Shown one piece after another: positions 43,286-51,717 of a stretch of DNA of 64,000 bases. The stretch spans positions 186,001-250,000 of the forward strand of contig NZ_QZWF01000008.1 in NCBI RefSeq assembly GCF_004187715.1, written 5' to 3'. Position numbers and translations under genes: made by a program. The notes beneath the pieces were generated by a model, which worked only from the letters and a program-made list of their open reading frames with translations, had not been told where the DNA came from and searched no databases. Position 1 is the first letter of the stretch; each line of letters opens with the position of its first letter. This DNA is from Streptomyces sp. F001 (GTDB lineage Bacteria; Actinomycetota; Actinomycetes; Streptomycetales; Streptomycetaceae).

Positions 43286-43294
43286 AGGTTTCGA
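43269..43294. promoter_or_regulatory. TCGAAAC-N12-GTTTCGA dyad before the ABC importer
   Basis: A 7-bp perfect inverted repeat with 12-base spacing overlaps the end of the TIM-barrel gene and lies 124 bases before the binding-protein gene. Half-sites resemble the ATTTCGAAC motif. Confidence 0.5.
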
Positions 43295-43417
43295 CGCGCC
43301 CTCTTCACAGAAGACGACGCAGCCAAACAGAATCCCACACACCGTTCACCGGTTTTCACGAACCACCCCAGCGTTGCCGCACACCCAATTCCCAGCCGGG
43401 CTGAGACATCAAGGAAG

Positions 43418-44536
43418 ATGACCATGCGCAATCGCCGAGCCGCACTTTCCGCCATAGCCGCAGCGGCCTCCCTCGCCCTCACCCTGACCGCCTGCGGCCA
43501 GAGCAGTGAGGGTGGCAGCGAGGAGGACAAGGGCAGCGCCGAGGGCGCCACCATCGGCATCGCGATGCCGACCAAGTCCTCCGAGCGCTGGATCGCCGAC
43601 GGCAACAACGTCAAGAAGGACCTGGAGTCCAAGGGCTACAAGACCCAGCTGGTCTACGGCGAGGACGACCCCGACCAGCAGGTCTCGCAGATCGAGAACC
43701 TGATCACGCAGGGTGTGCGCGCCCTGATCGTCGCGGCCATCGACAACAAGTCGATGAACAACGTCCTCCAGCAGGCCAAGGACGCCGACATCCCGGTGAT
43801 CTCCTACGACCGCCTCATCCTCGGCACGGAGAACGTCGACTACTACGCCTCCTTCGACAACGAGAAGGTCGGCGAGCTCCAGGGCAACTACATCGTCGAG
43901 AAGCTCGGCCTGAAGGACGGCTCCGAAAAGGGGCCGTTCAACATCGAGCTGTTCGCCGGCTCCAACGACGACAACAACACCCGCTACTTCTTCCAGGGCG
44001 CGATGAACGTCCTGCAGCCCTACATCGACAAGAAGCAGCTGGTCGTCCGGTCCAAGCAGACCGAGCTGAACCAGGTCACCACCCTGCGATGGGACGGCGG
44101 CACCGCCCAGAAGCGCATGGACGACATCCTGACCTCGGCGTACAAGAGCGAGCGGGTCGACGCGGTGCTCTCGCCGTACGACGGCATCTCCATCGGCATC
44201 CTCTCGGCGCTGAAGTCGGACGACTACGGCTCCAAGAGCAAGCCGCTGCCGGTCGTCACCGGCCAGGACGCCGAGGTCGCCTCGGTGAAGTCGATCATCG
44301 CCGACCAGCAGTCGATGACCGTCTACAAGGACACCCGCGAACTCGCCAAGGTGGCCTCGAACATGGTCGACGCGGTGCTCAACGACAAGAAGCCCGAGGT
44401 CAACGACACCAAGACGTACGACAACGGCGCCAAGGTCGTCCCGGCCTACCTGCTGGAGCCGGTGGCAGTTGACAAGGCCAACTACCAGGAGACCGTCGTC
44501 GACTCCGGCTACATCAAGGAAAGCGACCTCAAGTAA
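43418..44536 (+). CDS. chvE: Sugar-binding lipoprotein of an ABC importer (ChvE type)
   Basis: A 372-residue periplasmic-binding-type protein. The signal peptide ends with a lipobox, TLTACGQ, so it is tethered to the outer face of the membrane. IGIAMPTKSSERWIADGNNV and AIDNKSMNNVLQQAKDADIP are the ribose/xylose-binding-protein pattern of ChvE/XylF type, a family that takes galactose, arabinose or xylose. It is first of the transporter operon; the ATPase and permease genes follow. Confidence 0.9.
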   Translation: MTMRNRRAALSAIAAAASLALTLTACGQSSEGGSEEDKGSAEGATIGIAMPTKSSERWIADGNNVKKDLESKGYKTQLVYGEDDPDQQVSQIENLITQGVRALIVAAIDNKSMNNVLQQAKDADIPVISYDRLILGTENVDYYASFDNEKVGELQGNYIVEKLGLKDGSEKGPFNIELFAGSNDDNNTRYFFQGAMNVLQPYIDKKQLVVRSKQTELNQVTTLRWDGGTAQKRMDDILTSAYKSERVDAVLSPYDGISIGILSALKSDDYGSKSKPLPVVTGQDAEVASVKSIIADQQSMTVYKDTRELAKVASNMVDAVLNDKKPEVNDTKTYDNGAKVVPAYLLEPVAVDKANYQETVVDSGYIKESDLK

Positions 44537-44568
44537 CCGCCGGCTCACTCTGATTGGAAGGCACGACC

Positions 44569-46119
44569 ATGGCGGGACCCGTCCTGGAAATGCGCTCGAT
44601 CGTCAAGACCTTTCCCGGCGTCAAGGCGCTGTCGGACGTCACACTGACCGTCCAGCAGGGCGAGGTCCACGCCATCTGCGGGGAGAACGGCGCCGGTAAG
44701 TCGACCTTGATGAAGGTCCTCTCCGGCGTCCACCCGCACGGCACGTACGAGGGGGACATCCTCTTCGAGGGGGAGGTCTGCGAGTTCAAGGACATCCGGG
44801 CGAGCGAGCAGCGTGGCATCGTCATCATCCACCAGGAGCTGGCGCTGTCGCCGTTCCTCTCCCTCGCGGAGAACATCTTCCTCGGCAACGAGCACGCCAA
44901 GGGTGGCTTCATCAACTGGCGGGAGACCCTGCGGCACGCCACCGAGCTGCTGCGCCGGGTCGGTCTGACCGACCACCCGGAGACCCGCGTCGCCGACATC
45001 GGCGTGGGCAAGCAGCAGCTCGTCGAGATCGCGAAGGCCCTGTCGAAGAAGGTGAAGCTGCTCATCCTGGATGAGCCGACCGCGGCCCTGAACGACGAGG
45101 ACAGCGGCAAACTCCTCGATCTGATCCTGGAGTTGAAGAAGCAGGGCATCACCTCGATCATCATCTCCCACAAGCTCAACGAGATCCGCAAGGTCGCCGA
45201 CTCGGTGACGATCATCCGCGACGGCCAGACCATCGAGACGCTCGACGTGAAGGCCCCGGAGACCACCGAGGACCGGATCATCAGCGGGATGGTCGGCCGC
45301 GACCTGGAGCACCGCTTCCCGGAGCGCACCCCGCACGAGCCGGAGGAGGGCGCGGCCCCCGCGCTGGAGATCCGCAACTGGACCGTCCACCACCCGATCG
45401 ACCAGCAGCGCAAGGTGGTCGACGATGTGTCACTGTCCGTGCGGCGCGGGGAGATCGTCGGTATCGCGGGCCTGATGGGCGCCGGCCGCACCGAGCTCGC
45501 GATGAGCGTCTTCGGCCGCACCTACGGCCGGTACGCCGGCGGCACGGTCCTCAAGGACGGCAGGGAGATCCGTACGAAGACCGTCCCCGAGGCGGTCAAG
45601 AACGGCATCGCGTACGTCACCGAGGACCGCAAGCACTACGGCCTCAATCTCATCGACACCATCAACCGCAACATCTCGCTCAGCGCGCTGGGCAAGGTCG
45701 CCAAGCGGGGCGTGGTCGACGAGCACGGGGAGCGGCAGGTCGCCGAGGGCTTCCGCAAGTCCATGAACATCAAGGCGCCGACCGTCTTCGAGCCGGTGGG
45801 CAAGCTGTCCGGCGGCAACCAGCAGAAGGTCGTCCTCAGCAAGTGGATCTTCGCGGGTCCGGATGTGCTGATCCTGGACGAGCCGACGCGCGGTATCGAC
45901 GTCGGCGCCAAGTACGAGATCTACACGGTCATCGACCAGCTGGCCGCCCAGGGCAAGGCGGTCGTCTTCATCTCCTCCGAGCTGCCCGAGCTGCTCGGCA
46001 TGTGTGACCGCATCTACACGATGGCCGCGGGGCGGCTGACCGGTGAGTTCTCGCGAGAAGAGGCCTCGCAGGAATCGCTGATGCGTCAGATGACTAAGGA
46101 CAAAGAGGTAACCCGATGA
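44569..46119 (+). CDS. mmsA: Sugar ABC transporter ATPase, two NBDs (MmsA/GguA type)
   Basis: A 516-residue ATPase with two nucleotide-binding domains. The first has Walker A GENGAGKST and Walker B LLILDEPTAAL. The second has signature LSGGNQQKV and LILDEPTRGID but a degenerate Walker A, GLMGAGRTE, as in all RbsA-type ATPases. ATG 44569 (MAGPVLEMRSIVKTFPGVK) follows GGAAGG. It energises the ChvE/MmsB sugar importer; the last 4 bases overlap mmsB. Confidence 0.93.
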   Translation: MAGPVLEMRSIVKTFPGVKALSDVTLTVQQGEVHAICGENGAGKSTLMKVLSGVHPHGTYEGDILFEGEVCEFKDIRASEQRGIVIIHQELALSPFLSLAENIFLGNEHAKGGFINWRETLRHATELLRRVGLTDHPETRVADIGVGKQQLVEIAKALSKKVKLLILDEPTAALNDEDSGKLLDLILELKKQGITSIIISHKLNEIRKVADSVTIIRDGQTIETLDVKAPETTEDRIISGMVGRDLEHRFPERTPHEPEEGAAPALEIRNWTVHHPIDQQRKVVDDVSLSVRRGEIVGIAGLMGAGRTELAMSVFGRTYGRYAGGTVLKDGREIRTKTVPEAVKNGIAYVTEDRKHYGLNLIDTINRNISLSALGKVAKRGVVDEHGERQVAEGFRKSMNIKAPTVFEPVGKLSGGNQQKVVLSKWIFAGPDVLILDEPTRGIDVGAKYEIYTVIDQLAAQGKAVVFISSELPELLGMCDRIYTMAAGRLTGEFSREEASQESLMRQMTKDKEVTR

Positions 46120-47360
46120 GCACGGATGTGACCGCCAAGACCCCGGCCCCCGCGCCGCCGGGCAAGAGCGGAGGGGCCGCGGGCGACGGCCTGCTCCAGC
46201 TGGTTCTGGACGGCATGCGCCGCAACATGCGGCAGTACGGCATGCTGATCGCCCTCGGCCTGATCGTGGCATTGTTCGCCGTGTGGACCGACGGCGACCT
46301 GCTGCTGCCGCGCAACGTCTCCAACCTGGTGCTCCAGAACAGCTACATCCTGATCCTCGCGATCGGCATGATGCTGGTCATCATCGCGGGCCACATCGAC
46401 CTGTCGGTCGGCTCGTTGACCGCCTTCATCGGCTCGATGGCCGCCGTGTTCATGGTCAAGAACGATCTGCCATGGCCGGTCGCCGTCATCCTCTGCCTCG
46501 CCATGGGCGCGGTCGCGGGCGCGGCACAAGGGTTCTTCATCGCCTACGGCGGCATACCGTCGTTCATCGTGACCCTCGCGGGCATGCTGATCTTCCGCGG
46601 TCTGACCGAGATCTTCCTCGAGGGCCAGACGCTCGGCCCCTTCCCGGAGGGCCTGCAGAAGGTCGCCAACGGCTTCCTGCCCGAGGTCGGTCCGAACACG
46701 AACTACCACAACCTCACCCTGCTGTTGGGCTTCGCGATGATCGCGTTGGTGGTCTTCCAGGAGTTCCGCGACCGCCGCCGCCAGCAGGAGTTCTCTCTCG
46801 ACGTCCCGCCCTTCAACCTCTTCCTGCTGAAGCTGGTCGCGCTCGGCGCCGCCATCCTCACGCTGACGCTGCTGCTTGCCAGCTACAAGGGCGCCCCGAT
46901 CGTGCTGCTGATCCTCGGCGTGCTGCTCGTCGGCTTCGGCTACGTCATGCGCAACGCGATCATCGGCCGCCACATCTACGCGATCGGCGGCAACCTGCCC
47001 GCGGCCAAGCTGTCGGGTGTGAAGGACAAGAAGGTCACCTTCCTGATCTTCGTGAACATGGGCATGCTCGCGGCCCTCGCGGGTCTGGTCTTCGCCGCCC
47101 GCTTCAACGCGGCCTCGCCCAAGGCCGGCCTGAACTTCGAGCTGGAGGCGATCGCGGCCTCGTTCATCGGCGGCGCGTCGATGAGCGGCGGTGTCGGCAC
47201 CGTGCTCGGCGCGATCATCGGCGGTCTGGTCCTGGGCGTGCTGAACAACGGTATGAACCTCGTCGGCATCGGCACGGACTGGCAGCAGGTCATCAAGGGC
47301 CTGGTACTGCTCGCGGCGGTCGGGTTCGACGTGTGGAACAAGCGCAAGGTCGGTTCGTAA
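46116..47360 (+). CDS. mmsB: Sugar ABC transporter permease (MmsB/GguB type)
   Basis: A 414-residue membrane protein with about 10 hydrophobic segments, of the BPD_transp_2 type: ILILAIGMMLVIIAGHIDLS, then VGSLTAFIGSMAAVF, and near the end IAASFIGGASMSGGVGTVLG. The middle has an extra cytoplasmic/loop section (QEFRDRRRQQEFSLDVPP) typical of GguB/MmsB compared with RbsC. It overlaps mmsA by ATGA. It is the membrane channel of the same importer. Confidence 0.92.
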   Translation: MSTDVTAKTPAPAPPGKSGGAAGDGLLQLVLDGMRRNMRQYGMLIALGLIVALFAVWTDGDLLLPRNVSNLVLQNSYILILAIGMMLVIIAGHIDLSVGSLTAFIGSMAAVFMVKNDLPWPVAVILCLAMGAVAGAAQGFFIAYGGIPSFIVTLAGMLIFRGLTEIFLEGQTLGPFPEGLQKVANGFLPEVGPNTNYHNLTLLLGFAMIALVVFQEFRDRRRQQEFSLDVPPFNLFLLKLVALGAAILTLTLLLASYKGAPIVLLILGVLLVGFGYVMRNAIIGRHIYAIGGNLPAAKLSGVKDKKVTFLIFVNMGMLAALAGLVFAARFNAASPKAGLNFELEAIAASFIGGASMSGGVGTVLGAIIGGLVLGVLNNGMNLVGIGTDWQQVIKGLVLLAAVGFDVWNKRKVGS

Positions 47361-47367
47361 GTCAGCA

Positions 47368-47391
47368 GGGCCCCGCCGGAAGGCGGGGCCC
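47368..47391. terminator. Terminator after mmsB
   Basis: GGGCCCCGCC-GGAA-GGCGGGGCCC, a 10-bp perfect stem with a GNRA loop, 7 bases past the mmsB stop and 21 bases before the next start. Confidence 0.8.
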
Positions 47392-47412
47392 CTCCTTATG
47401 GAGGAGCCGCAC

Positions 47413-48561
47413 ATGGAACTGAACAGACGCACGGTCATCGCGGGAGCCGCGGCGGCGGGCATAGCCGCCACCACGCTCGGCGGCACGGCCCACGCCACGG
47501 GAGGCAGAACGCCGGTGAAGTCGCTCTTCGGCAAACTCGCCGACGGCACGAAGATCTACTGCTGGTCGCTGGAGAACGGCGGCACCCGCCTGAAGGTCCT
47601 CTCCTACGGCGGCATCGTCCAGTCCCTGGAGATCCCCGACCGGCGCGGCCGCTACACCAACGTCTCGCTGGGCTTCGACACCATCGAGGACTACGTCTCC
47701 TCCAGCCCGTACTTCGGCGCGCTGATCGGCCGCTACGGCAACCGCATCGCCAAGGGCAAGTTCACCCTGGACGGCAAGGCCTACCAGCTGTCCGTCAACG
47801 ACGGCGACAACAGCCTGCACGGCGGAGCGCAGGGCTTCGACAAGCGGGTGTGGGACATCGAGCCGTTCACCAAGGGCTCCGACGTCGGCCTGTACCTGTA
47901 CTACACGAGCGTCGACGGCGAGATGGGCTACCCGGGCACGCTCAGGTCGAAGGTCACGTACACCCTCACCCGGCACGGCGACTGGCGCATCGACTACGAG
48001 GCCACCACCGACAAGGCCACCGTCGTCAACCTCACCAGCCACGTCTACTGGAACCTGGCCGGCGAGTCGAGCGGCACGATCTACGACCACGAGCTGTCCA
48101 TCGCCGCCGCCCGCTACACGCCGGTCGACTCGGGGCTGATCCCCACGGGCGAACTGGCGAAGGTCGCGGGCACCCCCTTCGACTTCCGCCGCACCAAGAC
48201 CGTCGGCGAGGACATCCGCGTCGCGCACCAGCAGCTGCTGTACGGCAAGGGCCTGGACCACAACTGGGCCCTGGACAAGGGCATCACGGCCCGCCCCGAG
48301 CACATCGCCACGCTCCGGGACCCGTCCTCCGGCCGCACTCTGAAGATCGCGACCACCGAGCCGGGCCTGCAGTTCTACTCCGGCAACTTCCTGGACGGCT
48401 CCCTCGTCGGCACCGGCGGGACCGTCTACCGGCAGGGCGACGGGCTGTGCCTGGAGACCCAGCACTACCCGGACTCGCCGAACCACCCGTCGTTCCCGTC
48501 GACGGTGCTGCGGCCGGGGCAGACGTACCGGTCGACGACTGTGCACTCGTTCAGCGCCTGA
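47413..48561 (+). CDS. Exported aldose 1-epimerase with Tat signal
   Basis: A 382-residue mutarotase. The N-terminus MELNRRTVIAGAAAAGIAAT is a Tat signal with the RR pair, so the enzyme is exported folded. The epimerase body has VLSYGGIVQSLEIPDRRGRY, GRYGNRIAKGKF, NLTSHVYWNLAGE (His) and ETQHYPDSPN. It is a close relative of the cytoplasmic one at 18.4 kb. ATG 47413 follows GGAGG. Outside the cell it would supply the right sugar anomer to the ChvE importer. Confidence 0.9.
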   Translation: MELNRRTVIAGAAAAGIAATTLGGTAHATGGRTPVKSLFGKLADGTKIYCWSLENGGTRLKVLSYGGIVQSLEIPDRRGRYTNVSLGFDTIEDYVSSSPYFGALIGRYGNRIAKGKFTLDGKAYQLSVNDGDNSLHGGAQGFDKRVWDIEPFTKGSDVGLYLYYTSVDGEMGYPGTLRSKVTYTLTRHGDWRIDYEATTDKATVVNLTSHVYWNLAGESSGTIYDHELSIAAARYTPVDSGLIPTGELAKVAGTPFDFRRTKTVGEDIRVAHQQLLYGKGLDHNWALDKGITARPEHIATLRDPSSGRTLKIATTEPGLQFYSGNFLDGSLVGTGGTVYRQGDGLCLETQHYPDSPNHPSFPSTVLRPGQTYRSTTVHSFSA

Positions 48562-48727
48562 ACACCAGGGCGCGCACGCCCGTACGTGAACGCACATTTT
48601 CTTCACGCGAGTTGAACGGCGTCACAGCCGCATCCGTATGAACGGGTGGCCCGCGCTCCCCCGCGCGGGCCACCCAGACGACGGACCCGGCCGCCTCCCC
48701 ACCGGGCCCGCCTCACGCGGAGGTTCC

Positions 48728-50440
48728 ATGGCCGACAACGTCACCTCGCTGTTCCGCAGCACTGCGGCGCACAGCCCCTCCATGGCGGCGCTGACGCGGG
48801 AGGGCGGCGACGAGGCCGGCCCGGTGGACTTCTGCATCCCCTGCAACCCCTACTTCCCCACCCCGGCCATGTTCGACGAGATGGCGAGCAGGCTGCGGGA
48901 CATCATCACGTACTACCCGAGCAGCGCCGACACCATCACCGCCGAACTGTGCAGCCTGCTCCAGCTCCCGCCGCAGTGCGTGGCAATGGGCAACGGATCC
49001 ACCGAGCTGATCACCTGGATCGACCACCTCCTCGTCCGCGAGTCCCTCGCCATCCCCGTCCCCACCTTCGGCCGCTGGACCGACCAGCCGATGGAGACCG
49101 GCAAGCGGGTCGACATGTTCCCGCTCCAGGAGTCCAGCGGCTTCGCCCTGGACCTGGCGCAGTACGCCGAGTTCATCCGGGCCCGCGGCACCCGGGTCGC
49201 CGTCCTGTGCAACCCCAACAACCCCGACGGCGGCTACCTGCACAAGCACGCGGTCGTGCAGTTCATGGACGCGATGGCGGACCGGGACCTGGTCGTGATC
49301 GACGAGTCGTTCCTGGAGTTCGCCGACGCCGAGACCGAACCCAGCGTCGTGCAGGAGGCGATGATCCGGCCCAACGTCATCGTGCTGCGCAGCCTCGGCA
49401 AGAACTTCGGCCTGCACGGCATCCGCTTCGGCTACCTCGTCGCCAACCCGGCGCTCGCGGGCCGGGTCCGTTCCATGCTCCCCAAGTGGAACCTCAACTC
49501 CTTCGCCGAGCACGTGGTGTTCATGCTGAAGGAACACGGCCAGGAGTACGCGCAGAGCCTCCAGCAGGTGCGACGGGACCGGCTGGACATGGCCGGCCAG
49601 CTGGCCGCGCTGCCCGGCCTGACGGTGTACCCGTCCCAGGGCAATTTCCTCTTCGTGCGCCTCCCGGTGGGCGCCGAAGGCACCGTGGTCCGGGACCGGA
49701 TGCTGACCGAGCACCGGATCCTGGTCCGTGAGTGCGGCAACAAGATCGGATCCTCCAGCCGCTTCCTGCGGCTCGTGGTGCGCCCCCAGGTGGATGTGCG
49801 TCGCCTGGTGTCCGGCCTGGAACAGGTGCTCTACGGGACCAGGAGGGGAGCCGCCGTGCCCGAGCTGGGCACCGGGACCAGCTACAGCTCGGGTACGGCG
49901 GCGGTGGACCGGCTCGTCAGTGCCACCAATGGCGCCGGTATGCAAGGCCTTGCCGCTCAGGCCGTCGGCGCCGTCGGTGCGGTCGGTGCCGGTGGGCCGG
50001 GCCTGGCAGCCGCCCCGCCCGCCGGCACCGGCATGCCGATGCCGGCCGCGGCACAGACCGGCGGGGCGGGGGCGCCGATGCCGGCGGCGGCGCAGACGTT
50101 CCCGCAACCGACGGCGCCGCAGACGTTCCCGCAGCCGACGGCGCCGCAGGCGGTCCCGCAACCGGCGCCACCGCAGGCGATCCCCCACCCGGCGGCGCCA
50201 CAGCCCGTCCCTCAGCCCGCGATTCCGCAGCCGGCGCCACCGCAGGCGATCCCGCAGCCCGCGGTGGCCCAGGCGGTCCCCCAGCAGCCGTCCGGCATCA
50301 CCCCGCCCGGCGTCCCGGCCCGCGGTGGCCTCACCGCCGCCCAGGTCCGGGGCACCAACGGCCTGTCCCCCGCACCGGCGACCGGCTGGCCGGGCGCGAC
50401 CAGCTGGCCGAACCCGGCCGGGATGGGACAGGCGGGGTAG
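48728..50440 (+). CDS. PLP-dependent aminotransferase (class I/II) with Pro/Gln-rich tail
   Basis: A 570-residue protein. The first 370 residues are a fold-type-I aminotransferase: MGNGSTELITW, LCNPNNPDGGY, VVIDESFLEFAD and the PLP Lys in RSLGKNFGLHGIRFGYL, nearest to the HisC/CobC group. The last 190 residues are low-complexity: runs of Pro, Gln and Ala with repeated PTAPQTFPQ, PPQAIP and QPA units. ATG 48728 follows GGAGG. The amino-acid substrate is unknown. The tail is not part of the enzyme fold and may bind partners or the wall. Confidence 0.8.
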   Translation: MADNVTSLFRSTAAHSPSMAALTREGGDEAGPVDFCIPCNPYFPTPAMFDEMASRLRDIITYYPSSADTITAELCSLLQLPPQCVAMGNGSTELITWIDHLLVRESLAIPVPTFGRWTDQPMETGKRVDMFPLQESSGFALDLAQYAEFIRARGTRVAVLCNPNNPDGGYLHKHAVVQFMDAMADRDLVVIDESFLEFADAETEPSVVQEAMIRPNVIVLRSLGKNFGLHGIRFGYLVANPALAGRVRSMLPKWNLNSFAEHVVFMLKEHGQEYAQSLQQVRRDRLDMAGQLAALPGLTVYPSQGNFLFVRLPVGAEGTVVRDRMLTEHRILVRECGNKIGSSSRFLRLVVRPQVDVRRLVSGLEQVLYGTRRGAAVPELGTGTSYSSGTAAVDRLVSATNGAGMQGLAAQAVGAVGAVGAGGPGLAAAPPAGTGMPMPAAAQTGGAGAPMPAAAQTFPQPTAPQTFPQPTAPQAVPQPAPPQAIPHPAAPQPVPQPAIPQPAPPQAIPQPAVAQAVPQQPSGITPPGVPARGGLTAAQVRGTNGLSPAPATGWPGATSWPNPAGMGQAG

Positions 50441-50453
50441 GCGGCCCGCCGGG

Positions 50454-50561
50454 TCACACGGATTTGACCGGCTTGGTGAACGAGGCGGCGCTCGCGGAGG
50501 ACTGGCCGAGGCCGAGCGCGAGCAGGAGGGCCGCCAGCAGGATCAGTAAGCGACGGGCCAT
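50454..50561 (-). pseudogene. Truncated GH43-type arabinosidase, 35 codons left
   Basis: The frame MARRLLILLAALLLALGLGQ, then SSASAASFTKPVKSV, is a signal peptide and the first residues of a secreted GH43 enzyme (xFTxPVKx is a common beginning of their mature form). It stops after 35 codons and abuts the convergent aminotransferase end. The start overlaps the stop of the endo-arabinanase gene, the position where a second GH43 gene of the operon would be expected. I think the rest was deleted. Confidence 0.6.
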
Positions 50562-51523
50562 CCGCTGCTCCAGTTCAGGAGGTTGATGCCGAGCTTGGGG
50601 GTGCCGTTGTCGTTGCCGTCGTAGTAGTGGTAGACGATCAGGTCGCCGTCCACGTCGTTCATGATCGACTGCCCGCCGGGCCCGATGATGCTGCCGTGCG
50701 ACTCGAGGACGGGTGTCCCGCCGTTGTTCATCATCGAGACGCCGTTCTTGTCGTAGTAAGGCCCGGTGATGCTGGTGGCGCGGCCGACCTTGACCTTGTA
50801 CGTGGAGCTGGTGCCGGCGCAGCAGGTGTCGTACGAGGCGAAGAGGTAGTAGTAGCCGCCCCGCTTGACGATGAAGGGCGCTTCGACGGCCTTGGTCCCG
50901 GTCGGACGGGAGGCGAGGGAGTACCGGGTGGTGTTGGAGGAGAGCTGCTTCCCGGTGGAGGGGTTGATCTGGATCATCTTGATCCCGGTCCACCAACTGC
51001 CGAAGGGCAGCCACCACTTGCCGTCACCGTCGACGAAGAGGTTGGGGTCGATGGCGTTGTAGTCGCTGGAGGAGCTGGAGGTGTAGACGGTGCCCTGGTC
51101 GGTCCAGCTGCCCGACTGGCCGGTGCTGGAGGTGGCGAGGCCGATGGCGGAGGTGTTCGAGCCGAACTTCGAGACGGAGTAGTACAGCAGGTACTTGCCG
51201 CCGTGGTACGAGATGTCCGGCGCCCAGGCCTCCGGCACGGAGGAGTAGTTCGACCACCAGCTGGGACGGCTGCCGAAGGCGTCGGCGCCCGCGCTGAAGG
51301 CGATGCGGTCGCTCGACGTCTTGTTGGCGATGCCTCCGCCGGTGGCGTAGAGCAGGTACTGCCCGGACGAGGTGCGGATCATCGTCGGGTCGTGGGTGAT
51401 GACGGAGCCGGTGACCCGTCCGGGGTTGGGATAGGCGCTCGCCGTGCTCGGGATGAGGGCGAGCAGGACGGCGGCGGGGAGGGCGAGGAGTGCGGTTCTG
51501 GTCGTTCGGGAGGTGCGGCTCAC
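50543..51523 (-). CDS. Secreted endo-1,5-alpha-L-arabinanase (GH43)
   Basis: A 326-residue exported glycoside hydrolase. The signal peptide runs to about STASA; the mature part has the five-blade propeller catalytic acids in TGSVITHDPTMIR, NAIDPNLFVDG and KAVEAPFIVKRGGYYYLFAS. It cuts internal alpha-1,5 links of arabinan. GTG 51523 has GGAGG six bases upstream. An ATTTCGAAC site lies about 54 bases upstream, linking it to the sugar locus at 40-47 kb. Confidence 0.9.
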   Translation of the reverse strand: MSRTSRTTRTALLALPAAVLLALIPSTASAYPNPGRVTGSVITHDPTMIRTSSGQYLLYATGGGIANKTSSDRIAFSAGADAFGSRPSWWSNYSSVPEAWAPDISYHGGKYLLYYSVSKFGSNTSAIGLATSSTGQSGSWTDQGTVYTSSSSSDYNAIDPNLFVDGDGKWWLPFGSWWTGIKMIQINPSTGKQLSSNTTRYSLASRPTGTKAVEAPFIVKRGGYYYLFASYDTCCAGTSSTYKVKVGRATSITGPYYDKNGVSMMNNGGTPVLESHGSIIGPGGQSIMNDVDGDLIVYHYYDGNDNGTPKLGINLLNWSSGWPVAY

Positions 51524-51576
51524 GCGGATCCTCCTTGCGGGTGGGGGCGTTGAAATGGAGCGCCCGTATGTCCGTG

Positions 51577-51586
51577 ATTTCGAACA
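51577..51586. promoter_or_regulatory. ATTTCGAACA site upstream of the arabinanase gene
   Basis: The same 9-base core as at 39986 and 42294, in the promoter region of the leftward GH43 gene. Confidence 0.55.
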
Positions 51587-51717
51587 GCGATCGCAAGTTC
51601 GGACGGGACCGTAGAATCGAACCACTTGCGCGTCAATGGGCCGCGCAGTCACAGCGGGCGCACTACGAAGTGGTAACGGGCGGCAACTGCCGGTGAGTTG
51701 CCATGGTCTAGCCCGCC

